64,000 bases of DNA from an uncultured Bacilli bacterium (lineage in GTDB: Bacteria > Bacillota_I > Bacilli_A > RF39 > UBA660): positions 1 through 64,000 of the forward strand of contig CAJTKB010000005.1 of NCBI GenBank assembly GCA_910576925.1, given 5' to 3'. Numbering within the stretch: the first letter of the stretch is position 1; each line of letters opens with the position of its first letter. A program made the position numbers and the translations under genes. Shown here one piece after another: positions 35,782 to 43,700 of this stretch. The notes under the pieces are model-generated. The model made no database searches. It was given only the letters and a program-made list of their open reading frames with translations, and had not been told where the DNA came from.

Positions 35782-37347
35782 TTATTTAATTTTTAAAGTA
35801 TACCTTTTATTTCTAAGTGTATATAAAATCGATATATCACTAGAATCAAGTATTTTACTATCAACCATTATAAAAATATCCCTTCCTTGATAGCTAATTC
35901 CAATAGCATCAACTATATTTGCATAACGTACTCTACCTTTACTATCTTTATATTTAATTCTACCATATTTAGTAGAAAAGTCAATAAATTCTTCTCCCTC
36001 AAAATCACTAGATGAAAAGCTAATTTTCAAGATTTTCTTACCTTCTCTTGCACTAACTGTTTCTACACTAGTTGCACAAACTGAATCACTTGGACAAAAA
36101 TATCTATTATAACTAAAACTTGTATTAATATCTGTTGAAGTTGTTCTAATCTTTTTATCCTCTAAGTATATATAATCAAAGTTTATTTCATCACCTATCT
36201 TATATTCACCTGTATCTTTAACTTCTGATACATCAGTCATTTTAAGTTTTACTTTTCTAAGATGACTACCAAGCTTTCCACCAAGCTCCTGATAATATAA
36301 TACAAATCTATTTTTTCTTAACTTTTCCTTTACTCTAAATACCAAGTACATTTCCCTTGACTTCCCTCCATACAAACTCACCTTTCCATCCGCTGGCTCT
36401 CCAATATCTGTAAAATATGAGTTATAGAAGGATTTATATGTATAATCACTACCCCCATTCATTAAATGATATCTATCAAGATTAGGAGAAACTCTTTTAT
36501 TACTTGTATTTTTTATATTTACAATAAGTACTACAAAATTGTATCCCTCTTCTATCTTATTACCTGCTAAATCTTTATCTGTAATATAACTATCTTTTAC
36601 TGTAATTTCATACATACCAGACTTAAAAGTCTTTCCTTGTTTATAGCTTCTATTTGTAACTGCAAAAAAGTAATATCCTTGATATAGTATATAAATAGAT
36701 GATACAACAATAAGTATATTACAAATAAATGTATGTTCCTTATAAAAATAATATAGATTTCTCTTAGTCCTATTATATAATCTTATAATAGAATTTTTAT
36801 CAAAATCAAAACTAATTTCAAATTCTTCTCTATCTTCACTTGATAATTCTAAATATTCTTCATCTTTTTTAAAGTTAAACTTTTTAATATCTATTCCTAG
36901 TACTCTTATAATTAGTAATATAAGAATAGGATACTGTAAAAATTTACCTATTGTCAAAATATCTCGATATATTAAAACACCACTAACAGTTGTTCCCAAA
37001 CTATAAGTATTAAAAAAATTACTAGTTAGTATTACTCCTATTAATAGTAATAAATATTCAAAAATATATAATATATATATCTTCCAAGGTTTTTCCTTTT
37101 TTCTAAGAAGTACAAGTAAAAGAAAACTTCCAACAATTATAACAATTAACGCCAAATAAAGAAAAACTCCTACACGTGATGAAAATCTTTCCATACTAGC
37201 ATTATAAGTACCATAACTAATATATTGTTTAACAAAAGCTGTAATAGAATTAATCTTAATCCAGACAAAAAACCAAAGAAAAAGAATAACAATATGTATT
37301 TTTCTAAAGTTCTTAATCAAAAAGGCATATGGCTTTCTAAATACCAT
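35782..37347 (-). CDS. Polytopic membrane protein with DUF4352-like extracellular domain
   Basis: 521 residues from the ATG at 37345-37347, which has a GGAGGGG site; the ATG five codons earlier would overlap that site. Four membrane segments lie in the first 150 residues and a fifth near 215-232. The following domain (about 240-360) has EEGYNFVVLIVNIKNTSNKRVSPN, typical of DUF4352-type immunoglobulin-like domains. A C-terminal beta-rich region contains a cysteine pair (YFCPSDSVCAT). First gene of the Tad/T4SS cluster. Function unknown; it could be a platform or anchoring component. Confidence 0.7.
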   Translation of the reverse strand: MVFRKPYAFLIKNFRKIHIVILFLWFFVWIKINSITAFVKQYISYGTYNASMERFSSRVGVFLYLALIVIIVGSFLLLVLLRKKEKPWKIYILYIFEYLLLLIGVILTSNFFNTYSLGTTVSGVLIYRDILTIGKFLQYPILILLIIRVLGIDIKKFNFKKDEEYLELSSEDREEFEISFDFDKNSIIRLYNRTKRNLYYFYKEHTFICNILIVVSSIYILYQGYYFFAVTNRSYKQGKTFKSGMYEITVKDSYITDKDLAGNKIEEGYNFVVLIVNIKNTSNKRVSPNLDRYHLMNGGSDYTYKSFYNSYFTDIGEPADGKVSLYGGKSREMYLVFRVKEKLRKNRFVLYYQELGGKLGSHLRKVKLKMTDVSEVKDTGEYKIGDEINFDYIYLEDKKIRTTSTDINTSFSYNRYFCPSDSVCATSVETVSAREGKKILKISFSSSDFEGEEFIDFSTKYGRIKYKDSKGRVRYANIVDAIGISYQGRDIFIMVDSKILDSSDISILYTLRNKRYTLKIK

Positions 37348-37427
37348 AAGTAACCCCTCCATTCTAATAGTATTTTATCAAATCGAAGAAACTAAATCTA
37401 TAGTTTATAGAAAAAAAGAAAAATATG

Positions 37428-37436
37428 TGTTATAAT
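37428..37436 (+). promoter_or_regulatory. Extended -10 promoter of the thioredoxin-like gene
   Basis: TGTTATAAT (TG at 37428-37429, TATAAT at 37431-37436), 24 bases before the start codon. The -35 region is poor, as is usual for extended -10 promoters. Confidence 0.55.
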
Positions 37437-37459
37437 TTTCTAATGAAAGAAGGTAGTAT

Positions 37460-37870
37460 ATGAAAAACAAATTTACTAAAATATTTACAATTTTAATAAT
37501 ATTATTATTAACAACAGGTTGTAAAAATTCAATTATAGAGATGAAATACCAAGATATAAATAAAATGATAAAAGATAAAAAAACTTTTATCTTAATAGTA
37601 ACTCAAGATAGTTGCATCCACTGTGAGGAATATAAACCAAGAATAAAAAAGATACTAAAGAAAAATAATCTTACGGCGTATAATTTAGATATAACTGATA
37701 TTAGTGAAGATGACTATAATAAATTTAAAGATAATTACGATTTTAAAGGAACTCCAACTACAATGTTTTTTAAAAAAGGAAAAGAAAATATGAGTGCAAG
37801 AATTATAGGAGCAGTTAATGATGAAAAAATAAAAAATACTTTAAAATCACAAGGATATAATATAAAGTAA
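37460..37870 (+). CDS. Thioredoxin-like lipoprotein
   Basis: 136 residues. A signal peptide ends with the lipobox LLTTGC, so the mature protein is probably a lipoprotein on the outer face of the membrane. A thioredoxin fold follows with the redox motif CIHC (in DSCIHCEEY) and the cis-proline in KGTPTTMFF. It is on the plus strand between the secretion cluster and the WXG100 operon. Because both clusters make many cysteine-paired extracellular proteins, it may form or repair their disulfides (inference). Good AAGAAGG site. Confidence 0.85.
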   Translation: MKNKFTKIFTILIILLLTTGCKNSIIEMKYQDINKMIKDKKTFILIVTQDSCIHCEEYKPRIKKILKKNNLTAYNLDITDISEDDYNKFKDNYDFKGTPTTMFFKKGKENMSARIIGAVNDEKIKNTLKSQGYNIK

Positions 37871-37903
37871 AAAAACATCTCCAAAAATAAGAGATGTTTT
37901 TTT
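37869..37903. terminator. Bidirectional terminator
   Basis: AAAAACATCTC (37871-37881) pairs with GAGATGTTTTT (37891-37901) around a 9-base loop. A runs and T runs on the two sides serve both the plus-strand thioredoxin-like gene and the minus-strand operon that ends at 37902. Confidence 0.8.
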
Positions 37904-38210
37904 AAAATAACCCGACATCATCAAAAGAGTCTGTATTACTATCATCTTCTACAATAGCACTACTAACTGAAGTTGTATCAGAACTATCTAAAGTATCATC
38001 AGAATAATCAAATACACTCATACCATCTTCATCACCATAATCAACAGAATCATAATTATCAAATCTATGTTCGTTTAAATAATTGATAGCACTCTTAAGT
38101 TCATCAGACATTTCTGGCAAAATATTTATAAAATCTCTTCTAGCTTGATTATTATTAGTAGTATTAATATCCTCTTCTATAATATTAGGCTCAAAATCAT
38201 TATACGGCAT
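37902..38210 (-). CDS. Small acidic protein of the WXG100 operon
   Basis: 102 residues, very acidic (many Asp/Glu/Ser), with one predicted helix (about 22-50: RRDFINILPEMSDELKSAINYLNEHRF). No signal peptide or membrane segment. Family not recognised. AGGAGGG ribosome site. Third gene of the operon; an acidic chaperone or adaptor would be a reasonable guess, but only from position. Confidence 0.6.
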   Translation of the reverse strand: MPYNDFEPNIIEEDINTTNNNQARRDFINILPEMSDELKSAINYLNEHRFDNYDSVDYGDEDGMSVFDYSDDTLDSSDTTSVSSAIVEDDSNTDSFDDVGLF

Positions 38211-38264
38211 ATTCCCTCCTATATATATTTATATAAGAAAAGATCAAGCAAATTGATCTTAACA

Positions 38265-38552
38265 TTAACCTCCAGTAGGAAGTTTCTTAGCCATTTCCCA
38301 AACTAATGTTGATAATTTATCTAATTCTTTATTTATTTCTCTACAACTAATAATAGTCTTCTTTAAATTGGTATAAACTTTTGAACTACGCTCACCACCA
38401 TACCACAAATTTTTCTCCATATATATAACATCATTTTCTAAAACATTTATATCATTACCCATAGTAGTATTTGCAAAATTAATCTTATCACGTGCTTTTA
38501 AAATTACATTAACATCTAATTTAAATTTAGCGTTTTTACTTCTACTTGCCAT
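38265..38552 (-). CDS. WXG100 (ESAT-6-like) family protein
   Basis: 95 residues, all helical, with LWYGGERSSKVY at 48-59 at the turn between two helices, the position and form of the WXG motif. WXG100 proteins are exported as dimers, normally by a type VII system through an FtsK/EssC ATPase. No EssC, EsaA or other type VII gene is in the window. The C-terminus is KKLPTGG. AAAGGAGA ribosome site. It sits next to the Tad/T4SS cluster. Confidence 0.75.
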   Translation of the reverse strand: MASRSKNAKFKLDVNVILKARDKINFANTTMGNDINVLENDVIYMEKNLWYGGERSSKVYTNLKKTIISCREINKELDKLSTLVWEMAKKLPTGG

Positions 38553-38579
38553 CTATAAAATCTCCTTTCACATATTTAG

Positions 38580-39260
38580 TTACTGTTGTTCCGCTTTTGT
38601 TTGCAGCCTATTTAAGCTAGCTTCTACATCTTGTGCCATTCCTTCAATAGTAGCTTGAAGCATAGCATTATATTCCATATCTTGATCTATGTTTTGGCTA
38701 ATCATTTTATATTTATTAGCATTCCAAGAAATTCTCTTATTTATACTCTTGCTTAGCCTTTCAATTTGTAAATTAATCTCAGAACTTTTTATACCTGAAT
38801 TATTCAAGATTTTTAACTGGCTTTGAATTTCTTTTAAGGAATCATTGATTCTATCAAAATCTTTTTTTATTTTCTCCTGATACTCTCCAATTTTAGCACT
38901 CTCTACTACAATATTACCATTTTTTGAAGTTGAGGAACCACTTGAAGAGCCAGATGAGCTACTACCTGTACTTGGAACAGAATATGATTTAGTAGTATCC
39001 AAAGTATTAGTTTCTGGATTCCAGTTTCCTGCTTTTGCTTGATCAACAGTTACAATAGTACCATTAGCTTGCCTGTCAGCTAAACTCTTATCACCATTAT
39101 TTTCATATATTAAAAAACTAGTTGTAATTCCATCATTACCTTTAATAGGATCTATTAAATAATCTGAACCACCTTTTACTGGATTTTGAAAATATTGGTT
39201 AAATATTTTATCACCATCTGGCAAAATATCTGTAAAAGACTTTATTCCACCATAATTCAT
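38580..39260 (-). CDS. Coiled-coil protein, possible export substrate
   Basis: 226 residues. An N-terminal mixed region (about 1-90), a Ser/Gly linker (about 95-112), and a long C-terminal coiled coil (about 118-226) with IGEYQEKIKKDFDRINDSL. There is no signal peptide or membrane segment. The length and helices with a central SWNANKYK turn resemble WXG-like or LXG-type secreted proteins, but the motif is not clear. First gene of the operon, with its own strong promoter. Confidence 0.6.
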   Translation of the reverse strand: MNYGGIKSFTDILPDGDKIFNQYFQNPVKGGSDYLIDPIKGNDGITTSFLIYENNGDKSLADRQANGTIVTVDQAKAGNWNPETNTLDTTKSYSVPSTGSSSSGSSSGSSTSKNGNIVVESAKIGEYQEKIKKDFDRINDSLKEIQSQLKILNNSGIKSSEINLQIERLSKSINKRISWNANKYKMISQNIDQDMEYNAMLQATIEGMAQDVEASLNRLQTKAEQQ

Positions 39261-39300
39261 AATAAAATTCCTCCTATCCTTATATTTTTATTACATTCTT

Positions 39301-39329
39301 ATCATATCTAAAAATGAAAATTTAGTCAA
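39301..39329 (-). promoter_or_regulatory. Promoter of the WXG100 operon
   Basis: TTGACT (39324-39329) and TATGAT (39301-39306) on the minus strand, 17 bases apart, followed by a short leader and an AGGAGG site at 39270-39275 before the start codon at 39260. Confidence 0.7.
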
Positions 39330-39602
39330 TAACTAACAATTACCTTTACACCAATTTTACAAGTATAATCATACTATTACTATTATTTATTATATTAATC
39401 TAATTACTCAGTTATTTTAAATAAGATTATTAACAATAGCTATTATATTAAAACATATTGATTAAATATATCTATAGTCTCCCATCAAATAGGCTAATTA
39501 ATATAAAGAAACTGCCTATTAAAATATAGTTGTATTATAAACATAAATTCATATATACTTATCAAGCAAAACACTAATCATAAAATAATATAGTATAGAA
39601 GA
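39330..39602. other. Intergenic region, no gene seen
   Basis: Very AT-rich with no supported open frame. AATAGGC and GCCTATT (about 39488-39520) form a 7-bp hairpin with a long loop, a weak candidate terminator for the SDR gene. Confidence 0.4.
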
Positions 39603-40388
39603 TTAAGAAAAAAAAGAGTATATTTTAACAAAAAGAGCTTGTCCGAAAGGAACTCTAATATTAAAACCAGGTTTAGCTTTCTCCATCTCTTCTACTATTC
39701 TATCTGAAAGACCTTTAAAACTCGTCTTTTCTATTAACGAAAACAACTTTCTCTGTCTTTTATTTATATTTTCAATATTATTATAAAAATAACTATCTCT
39801 TTCTAAAAACTTATCTTTATTATCAATCATTACTTCATTAAAACCAGTTTTATAAGCCCCAGGTTCTATTAAAGAAATAGTAATATTTTTATTTATTTTT
39901 TTTAGTTCTATATTAAGAGTTTTAACAAGTATTGATAAAGCAGCTTTTGAGGAAGTATAACAAGAAAGATATGGCAAAACTAACATACTAGTAAGAGAAG
40001 AAGTTACAAAAATTTTTCCTATCTTCTTATTATTACAAAAATTATTATATCCTCTTTTAACCACTTCCATTGTACCGAAAACATTTACCTCATAATTATT
40101 TCTTAATACATCTATATCCATTGCAAGAAGACTTCCACCATAACCAACCCCAGCATGAGCCCATAACACGTCATAAGATAAAGTACTTAATAACTCTAAA
40201 TCATGTTTATTTGTAATATCAAGCTTATATACCTGAACCCTATCTCCATATATTTTAACTTTTTCCTTTAAACTATTTTCTTGGTTTTTCGTATGAACAC
40301 ATAAAATAACTTCATGGCCTCTTTTAATTAACTTATTAAAAGTAGCATATGCTATTCCACTTCTTGCCCCTGTTATTAAAACTTTCAT
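39603..40388 (-). CDS. Short-chain dehydrogenase/reductase
   Basis: 261 residues from the ATG at 40386-40388, which has an AGGTGATA site; the ATG nine codons earlier does not. The Rossmann motif is TGARSGIAYA near residue 6, an NAG-like motif is at AHAGVGYGG, and the catalytic Tyr/Lys pair is in CYTSSKAAL with the Ser in FVTSSLTSM. Such enzymes reduce or oxidise alcohols with NAD(P); the substrate is unknown. The two-component operon upstream ends in a strong terminator right before this gene, so it may depend on read-through or an unseen promoter. Confidence 0.88.
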   Translation of the reverse strand: MKVLITGARSGIAYATFNKLIKRGHEVILCVHTKNQENSLKEKVKIYGDRVQVYKLDITNKHDLELLSTLSYDVLWAHAGVGYGGSLLAMDIDVLRNNYEVNVFGTMEVVKRGYNNFCNNKKIGKIFVTSSLTSMLVLPYLSCYTSSKAALSILVKTLNIELKKINKNITISLIEPGAYKTGFNEVMIDNKDKFLERDSYFYNNIENINKRQRKLFSLIEKTSFKGLSDRIVEEMEKAKPGFNIRVPFGQALFVKIYSFFS

Positions 40389-40414
40389 CTTATCACCTAC
40401 AAATATTATTAACA

Positions 40415-40457
40415 AAAAAAGAAAAAATCAACACTATTTATTTTTGCGTTGATTTTT
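40415..40457 (-). terminator. Terminator of the two-component operon
   Basis: A 10-bp stem (40423-40432 with 40448-40457) is followed on the minus strand by TTCTTTTTTTG. It overlaps the stop codon of the histidine kinase gene. Confidence 0.8.
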
Positions 40458-41714
40458 CATAATTATAAAGGAAACTCCCTTTTTCTCGTTCTTAATCTTA
40501 ATATCATAACCAATAATACTTAAGGTCTTTTTAACTATTGAAAGACCAAGTCCAAATTCTCCTTTAATTCCCTTACGAAACGGAGTAAAAATTCCTTCAA
40601 GCAAATCATTGTCGATATTTGAACCATCATTATATAATATAAGTTTATTTTGTTTGGCAGTAATTTTTATTTTTTTATTAGCATATCTCATAAAGTTGTT
40701 TAATAAATTATCTAATATTGTTTCCCAGTGTTCAACTGTACCAACAAATGATAATTTATTATCTATATCCAAGATAAATTCTACATCCTTTCTTTTCCAT
40801 TTAAATTTATCTACTTCATCTGTAAGTATTTTCTTAATATCTACTGGAACAATTTCAACTTTAGTATCTTTGAGATATTCTAATTTATTTAAGTAAAGAA
40901 GTGAGTGTACTTTATTTTCTAATTTATTTGTCTGTTCCTCAATGATTTTTAGAGCAACATTAGGCTCTTCCACTTCATCTGAGACAGCTTCTATATATGA
41001 CTTTATAACGGTAAGAGGTGTTTTAAAATCATGTGAGATATTTTGATACATTTGATTGCGATACTCCTCCTGATTTTTTAAGGATATTCGCATATCTTCA
41101 ATTGCCAAACCAAGAGATTTTATTTCATCATCAATAATAAAATCTATCTTATGGTTATAACTTGCATTATCAATATTGTCTATTTTATATTTTAATTTTT
41201 CTATCTTAAATACAATCATACTACTCCATATAACTAAGATAAGTCCAATTATTAAAAACATTATCAAAACTATTGGAATAACAGTATTCAAAATTTCTTC
41301 TTTAGTTTGTCTAATATAAGAGTCTCCTGTTAGGGCAACACGAATTACCCCTGAAGTTTGTATTTTATAATAATAATAGGTTTTATGTTTATAGATAAAC
41401 TTTCCATAATCACTAGTTAAGTATTTTCTTAACTTATTTGTATCTTCAATTTCCAAAACATCAGACAAATTGTCACTATTTACAATCTTTCCATCTATTA
41501 TATAAAGATAAGCAACTGTAGAATTAACTAATTCTTTATTAAAATCTTGTTGCATTACTTTTAGGGGTTCACTTAAATAACTATATATATTTTTCTCAGC
41601 AACTGGTATTAATACTTTAGGAAGTACTACTCCAATTGATATAAATAAAATTATAAAAACAGTTATTATTATATAGAATAGTTGACGACTTAAACTTATT
41701 TTTTTATAACTCAT
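40434..41714 (-). CDS. Sensor histidine kinase
   Basis: 426 residues. Two membrane segments (about 12-34 and 133-155) border an extracellular sensor domain of about 95 residues. A HAMP-like linker follows, then the HisKA domain with the phospho-accepting His in NISHDFKTPLTVI, and the ATPase domain with N-box LDNLLNNFMRYA, LYNDGSNID and GEFGLGLSIVKK. It phosphorylates the response regulator encoded just upstream; the start ATG overlaps that gene's stop as ATGA. The signal is unknown. Confidence 0.92.
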   Translation of the reverse strand: MSYKKISLSRQLFYIIITVFIILFISIGVVLPKVLIPVAEKNIYSYLSEPLKVMQQDFNKELVNSTVAYLYIIDGKIVNSDNLSDVLEIEDTNKLRKYLTSDYGKFIYKHKTYYYYKIQTSGVIRVALTGDSYIRQTKEEILNTVIPIVLIMFLIIGLILVIWSSMIVFKIEKLKYKIDNIDNASYNHKIDFIIDDEIKSLGLAIEDMRISLKNQEEYRNQMYQNISHDFKTPLTVIKSYIEAVSDEVEEPNVALKIIEEQTNKLENKVHSLLYLNKLEYLKDTKVEIVPVDIKKILTDEVDKFKWKRKDVEFILDIDNKLSFVGTVEHWETILDNLLNNFMRYANKKIKITAKQNKLILYNDGSNIDNDLLEGIFTPFRKGIKGEFGLGLSIVKKTLSIIGYDIKIKNEKKGVSFIIMKNQRKNK

Positions 41715-42370
41715 GATAGCCTATACCCATAACCATAAATTGTACTAATTTTAAGCTTTGGCATCTTCTTTCTAAGACGCCGTACAAGATCATCTACCAC
41801 TCTATCTGTACCAAAATAGTCAACTCCCCAAACTTGCTGTAAAATTTCATCTCTAGAGAAACCTTTACCAATATTATTAAGAAATAGGAGTAATAAATCA
41901 AATTCTAAGGTAGTAAGATTTAAAATTTTAGTTTCTCTATAAGCAATTCTTTTTTCAATATCTACTTTGTAAATATCATAATCAATTTGTTTAACATCTT
42001 CACATTTATATACTCGCTTTATAATATTATTAACTCTTAAAACGAGTTCTTTACTAGAATAAGGTTTAGTTATATAATCGTCACTTCCAAGTTCAAGTCC
42101 AAGTATCTTATCAAGTTCTTGATCCCTAGCAGATGTAAATATTACAGGAACATTTTCATCTACTTTCCTAATAGCACCGATTATATCATAGCCATTAATA
42201 TCATCTCCTAACATTATATCAAGAATCCACAAATCTACTTTACAACCAATATAATTTATGGCATCATTTCCTTTTGTAAAGCAAATAACTTTATAGCCTG
42301 CTTTTTCTAAATATAGTTTTACTAAATTGGAAAGATCTATTTCATCTTCTACTAAACATATTGTATACAC
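41711..42370 (-). CDS. OmpR-type response regulator
   Basis: 219 residues. Receiver domain with the acidic pair VEDE near 7, phospho-acceptor Asp in LWILDIMLG, Thr/Ser in IFTSARD and Lys in YITKPYSSKEL. The C-terminal winged helix contains LTTLEFDLLLLFL and DRVVDDLVRRLRKK. The start is a GTG at 42368-42370 with AGGTGA just upstream. First gene of the two-component operon. Target genes unknown; the membrane protein and the SDR are neighbours. Confidence 0.92.
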   Translation of the reverse strand: MYTICLVEDEIDLSNLVKLYLEKAGYKVICFTKGNDAINYIGCKVDLWILDIMLGDDINGYDIIGAIRKVDENVPVIFTSARDQELDKILGLELGSDDYITKPYSSKELVLRVNNIIKRVYKCEDVKQIDYDIYKVDIEKRIAYRETKILNLTTLEFDLLLLFLNNIGKGFSRDEILQQVWGVDYFGTDRVVDDLVRRLRKKMPKLKISTIYGYGYRLS

Positions 42371-42704
42371 AAAATCACCTACTAATTATAGTATAACATA
42401 CTTTAATTTATCTGTATTATCACCTCCAAATATTTATGTATTTATTAAATATAAGTTAATTTCAAAAAACATTTTATCTTCTTCTTATAAGCATCATCTC
42501 CCTTTGACACTTTAATAATATCTAAAAATTATAGAATAAATATAAAAAAAATATGGGAAATTATGGGATTATAAATATATTCATATTATATATTTGATCA
42601 AATACTAGTTATAGTAAAAGAAAACAATTTGTTAATTACTATATTCTTAATTAAACTATAACTTCAATTTTTATTATTATAAAGTATTTATTGTACCTTT
42701 CTTA
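42371..42704. other. Intergenic region upstream of the two-component operon
   Basis: TATAAT (complement 42385-42390) is a possible -10 for the response regulator, without a good -35. A ribosome-site-like GGAGGTGATAAT (complement 42417-42428) has no open frame after it. A 27-codon open stretch on the minus strand (about 42445-42530) looks coding-like but has no proper start. No gene is called. Confidence 0.35.
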
Positions 42705-42747
42705 TACAAAAAAAATCCCTAAGACTTAGTTTTAAGGAAAATTTTTT
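42705..42747 (-). terminator. Terminator of the DUF-type membrane protein gene
   Basis: Imperfect stem between CCTTAA- and TTAGGG-type arms (about 42711-42735) with a T8 run after it on the minus strand. It begins just after the stop codon at 42748. Confidence 0.5.
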
Positions 42748-43302
42748 TCATTGCATATTACTATTTTGATCATTCAGTTGTGCATTAGGATCTTTACTAT
42801 TATCTATTAATGGTTGCATTAGTTGAGAATTCATATCAAATGATGATTGAGAATTCTGATTTGAAACTGTTCCTAATGTATTATAACTTGGCTGCATAGA
42901 TTCATTCTGTTGATTATTAATAACATTTCCATTTTTCAAACGAACATATTTAACAATCGCATAAACAAATAATCCAATAATTCCTAGTCTATACAATATA
43001 GACACAATAGAGTTTAAAGCTCCTGGTAAAATAGAATGAGTTGTAGTCACTCCATTAATAGTAGTTGTAGTATTTGCAGTTAATATAGAACAAGCAACTA
43101 GAATCCAACCTACTGTCTTATTTACTGTTAACTTACCAAGCAAATAAATATTACAAATAGGAATCCAAGCTAAAGCTGTTCCCTTCCCATACATTAATTT
43201 ATTAAGTTTACTTAAAAATATAGCCAATGCAACATATATTACTATTATTACTATAATAAATATAAGAAAAAGCCCCATAAAAGCCCCTAAAATTGTTTCC
43301 AT
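42748..43302 (-). CDS. Three-segment membrane protein, unknown
   Basis: 184 residues: membrane segments at about 8-30, 50-72 and 98-118, with ALAWIPICNIYLLGKL between the first two, and a C-terminal tail rich in Asn, Gln and Ser (about 125-184). The core resembles small DUF5684-like membrane proteins, an uncertain assignment. The start has an AAAGGAGT site. It lies alone between the two-component operon and murC. Confidence 0.65.
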   Translation of the reverse strand: METILGAFMGLFLIFIIVIIVIYVALAIFLSKLNKLMYGKGTALAWIPICNIYLLGKLTVNKTVGWILVACSILTANTTTTINGVTTTHSILPGALNSIVSILYRLGIIGLFVYAIVKYVRLKNGNVINNQQNESMQPSYNTLGTVSNQNSQSSFDMNSQLMQPLIDNSKDPNAQLNDQNSNMQ

Positions 43303-43540
43303 AAATCATACTCCTTTACTATTTATAATATAATATAAATTTATAACTAATTCAATTCAAATTAACATATTGTATACTATAAATTAACCTTTTAATAAAA
43401 AATACTATAACAAAAATTTCTATCCTCTAAATAATACAAGCATATATACCATTACTTTCTAAGTTAAACAAGAAACTATCTATAAATATCAAATAATACT
43501 AAAAATTTTCTTACATTAGAAAAAATTTTCAAGATAAATA
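43303..43540. other. Intergenic region, nothing seen
   Basis: AT-rich sequence between the DUF-type membrane protein and the murC terminator. No supported gene, RNA or repeat. Confidence 0.4.
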
Positions 43541-43586
43541 AAAAAATACCAGATTTACTAATATATGTTATAACATACTAGTACTG
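43541..43586 (-). terminator. Probable murC terminator
   Basis: A hairpin built on the perfect 14-base palindrome TATGTTATAACATA (43564-43577), extended by ACTA/TAGT and CAG/CTG pairings, is followed on the minus strand by TATTTTTTTATTT. It lies about 115 bases after the murC stop. Confidence 0.5.
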
Positions 43587-43700
43587 ATATTATCTCAATA
43601 ATCGATTCACTGCCAAAACTTTAATCTTCAAGTTAATAATGATAATAAGTATTAACAAAAAATCAATAATAAATTAAATAATAAAAATAATACTAAAAAA

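Noticed and set aside
10136..37347. The cluster as an integrated conjugative element
   Set aside because: No relaxase, integrase, excisionase, replication gene or direct repeats at the borders were found, and composition does not differ visibly from the flanks.
38265..38290. KKLPTGG at the end of the WXG100 protein looks like a sortase signal
   Set aside because: The order is L-P-T-G-G, not LPxTG, there is no membrane segment or basic tail, and the protein has no signal peptide.
42445..42530. Coding-like minus-strand stretch of about 27 codons before the response regulator
   Set aside because: No proper start codon with matching ribosome site in frame and too short to judge; possibly a gene remnant.
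43564..43577. Palindrome TATGTTATAACATA as a repressor site
   Set aside because: It lies downstream of murC and is better explained as the core of a terminator hairpin followed by a T run.
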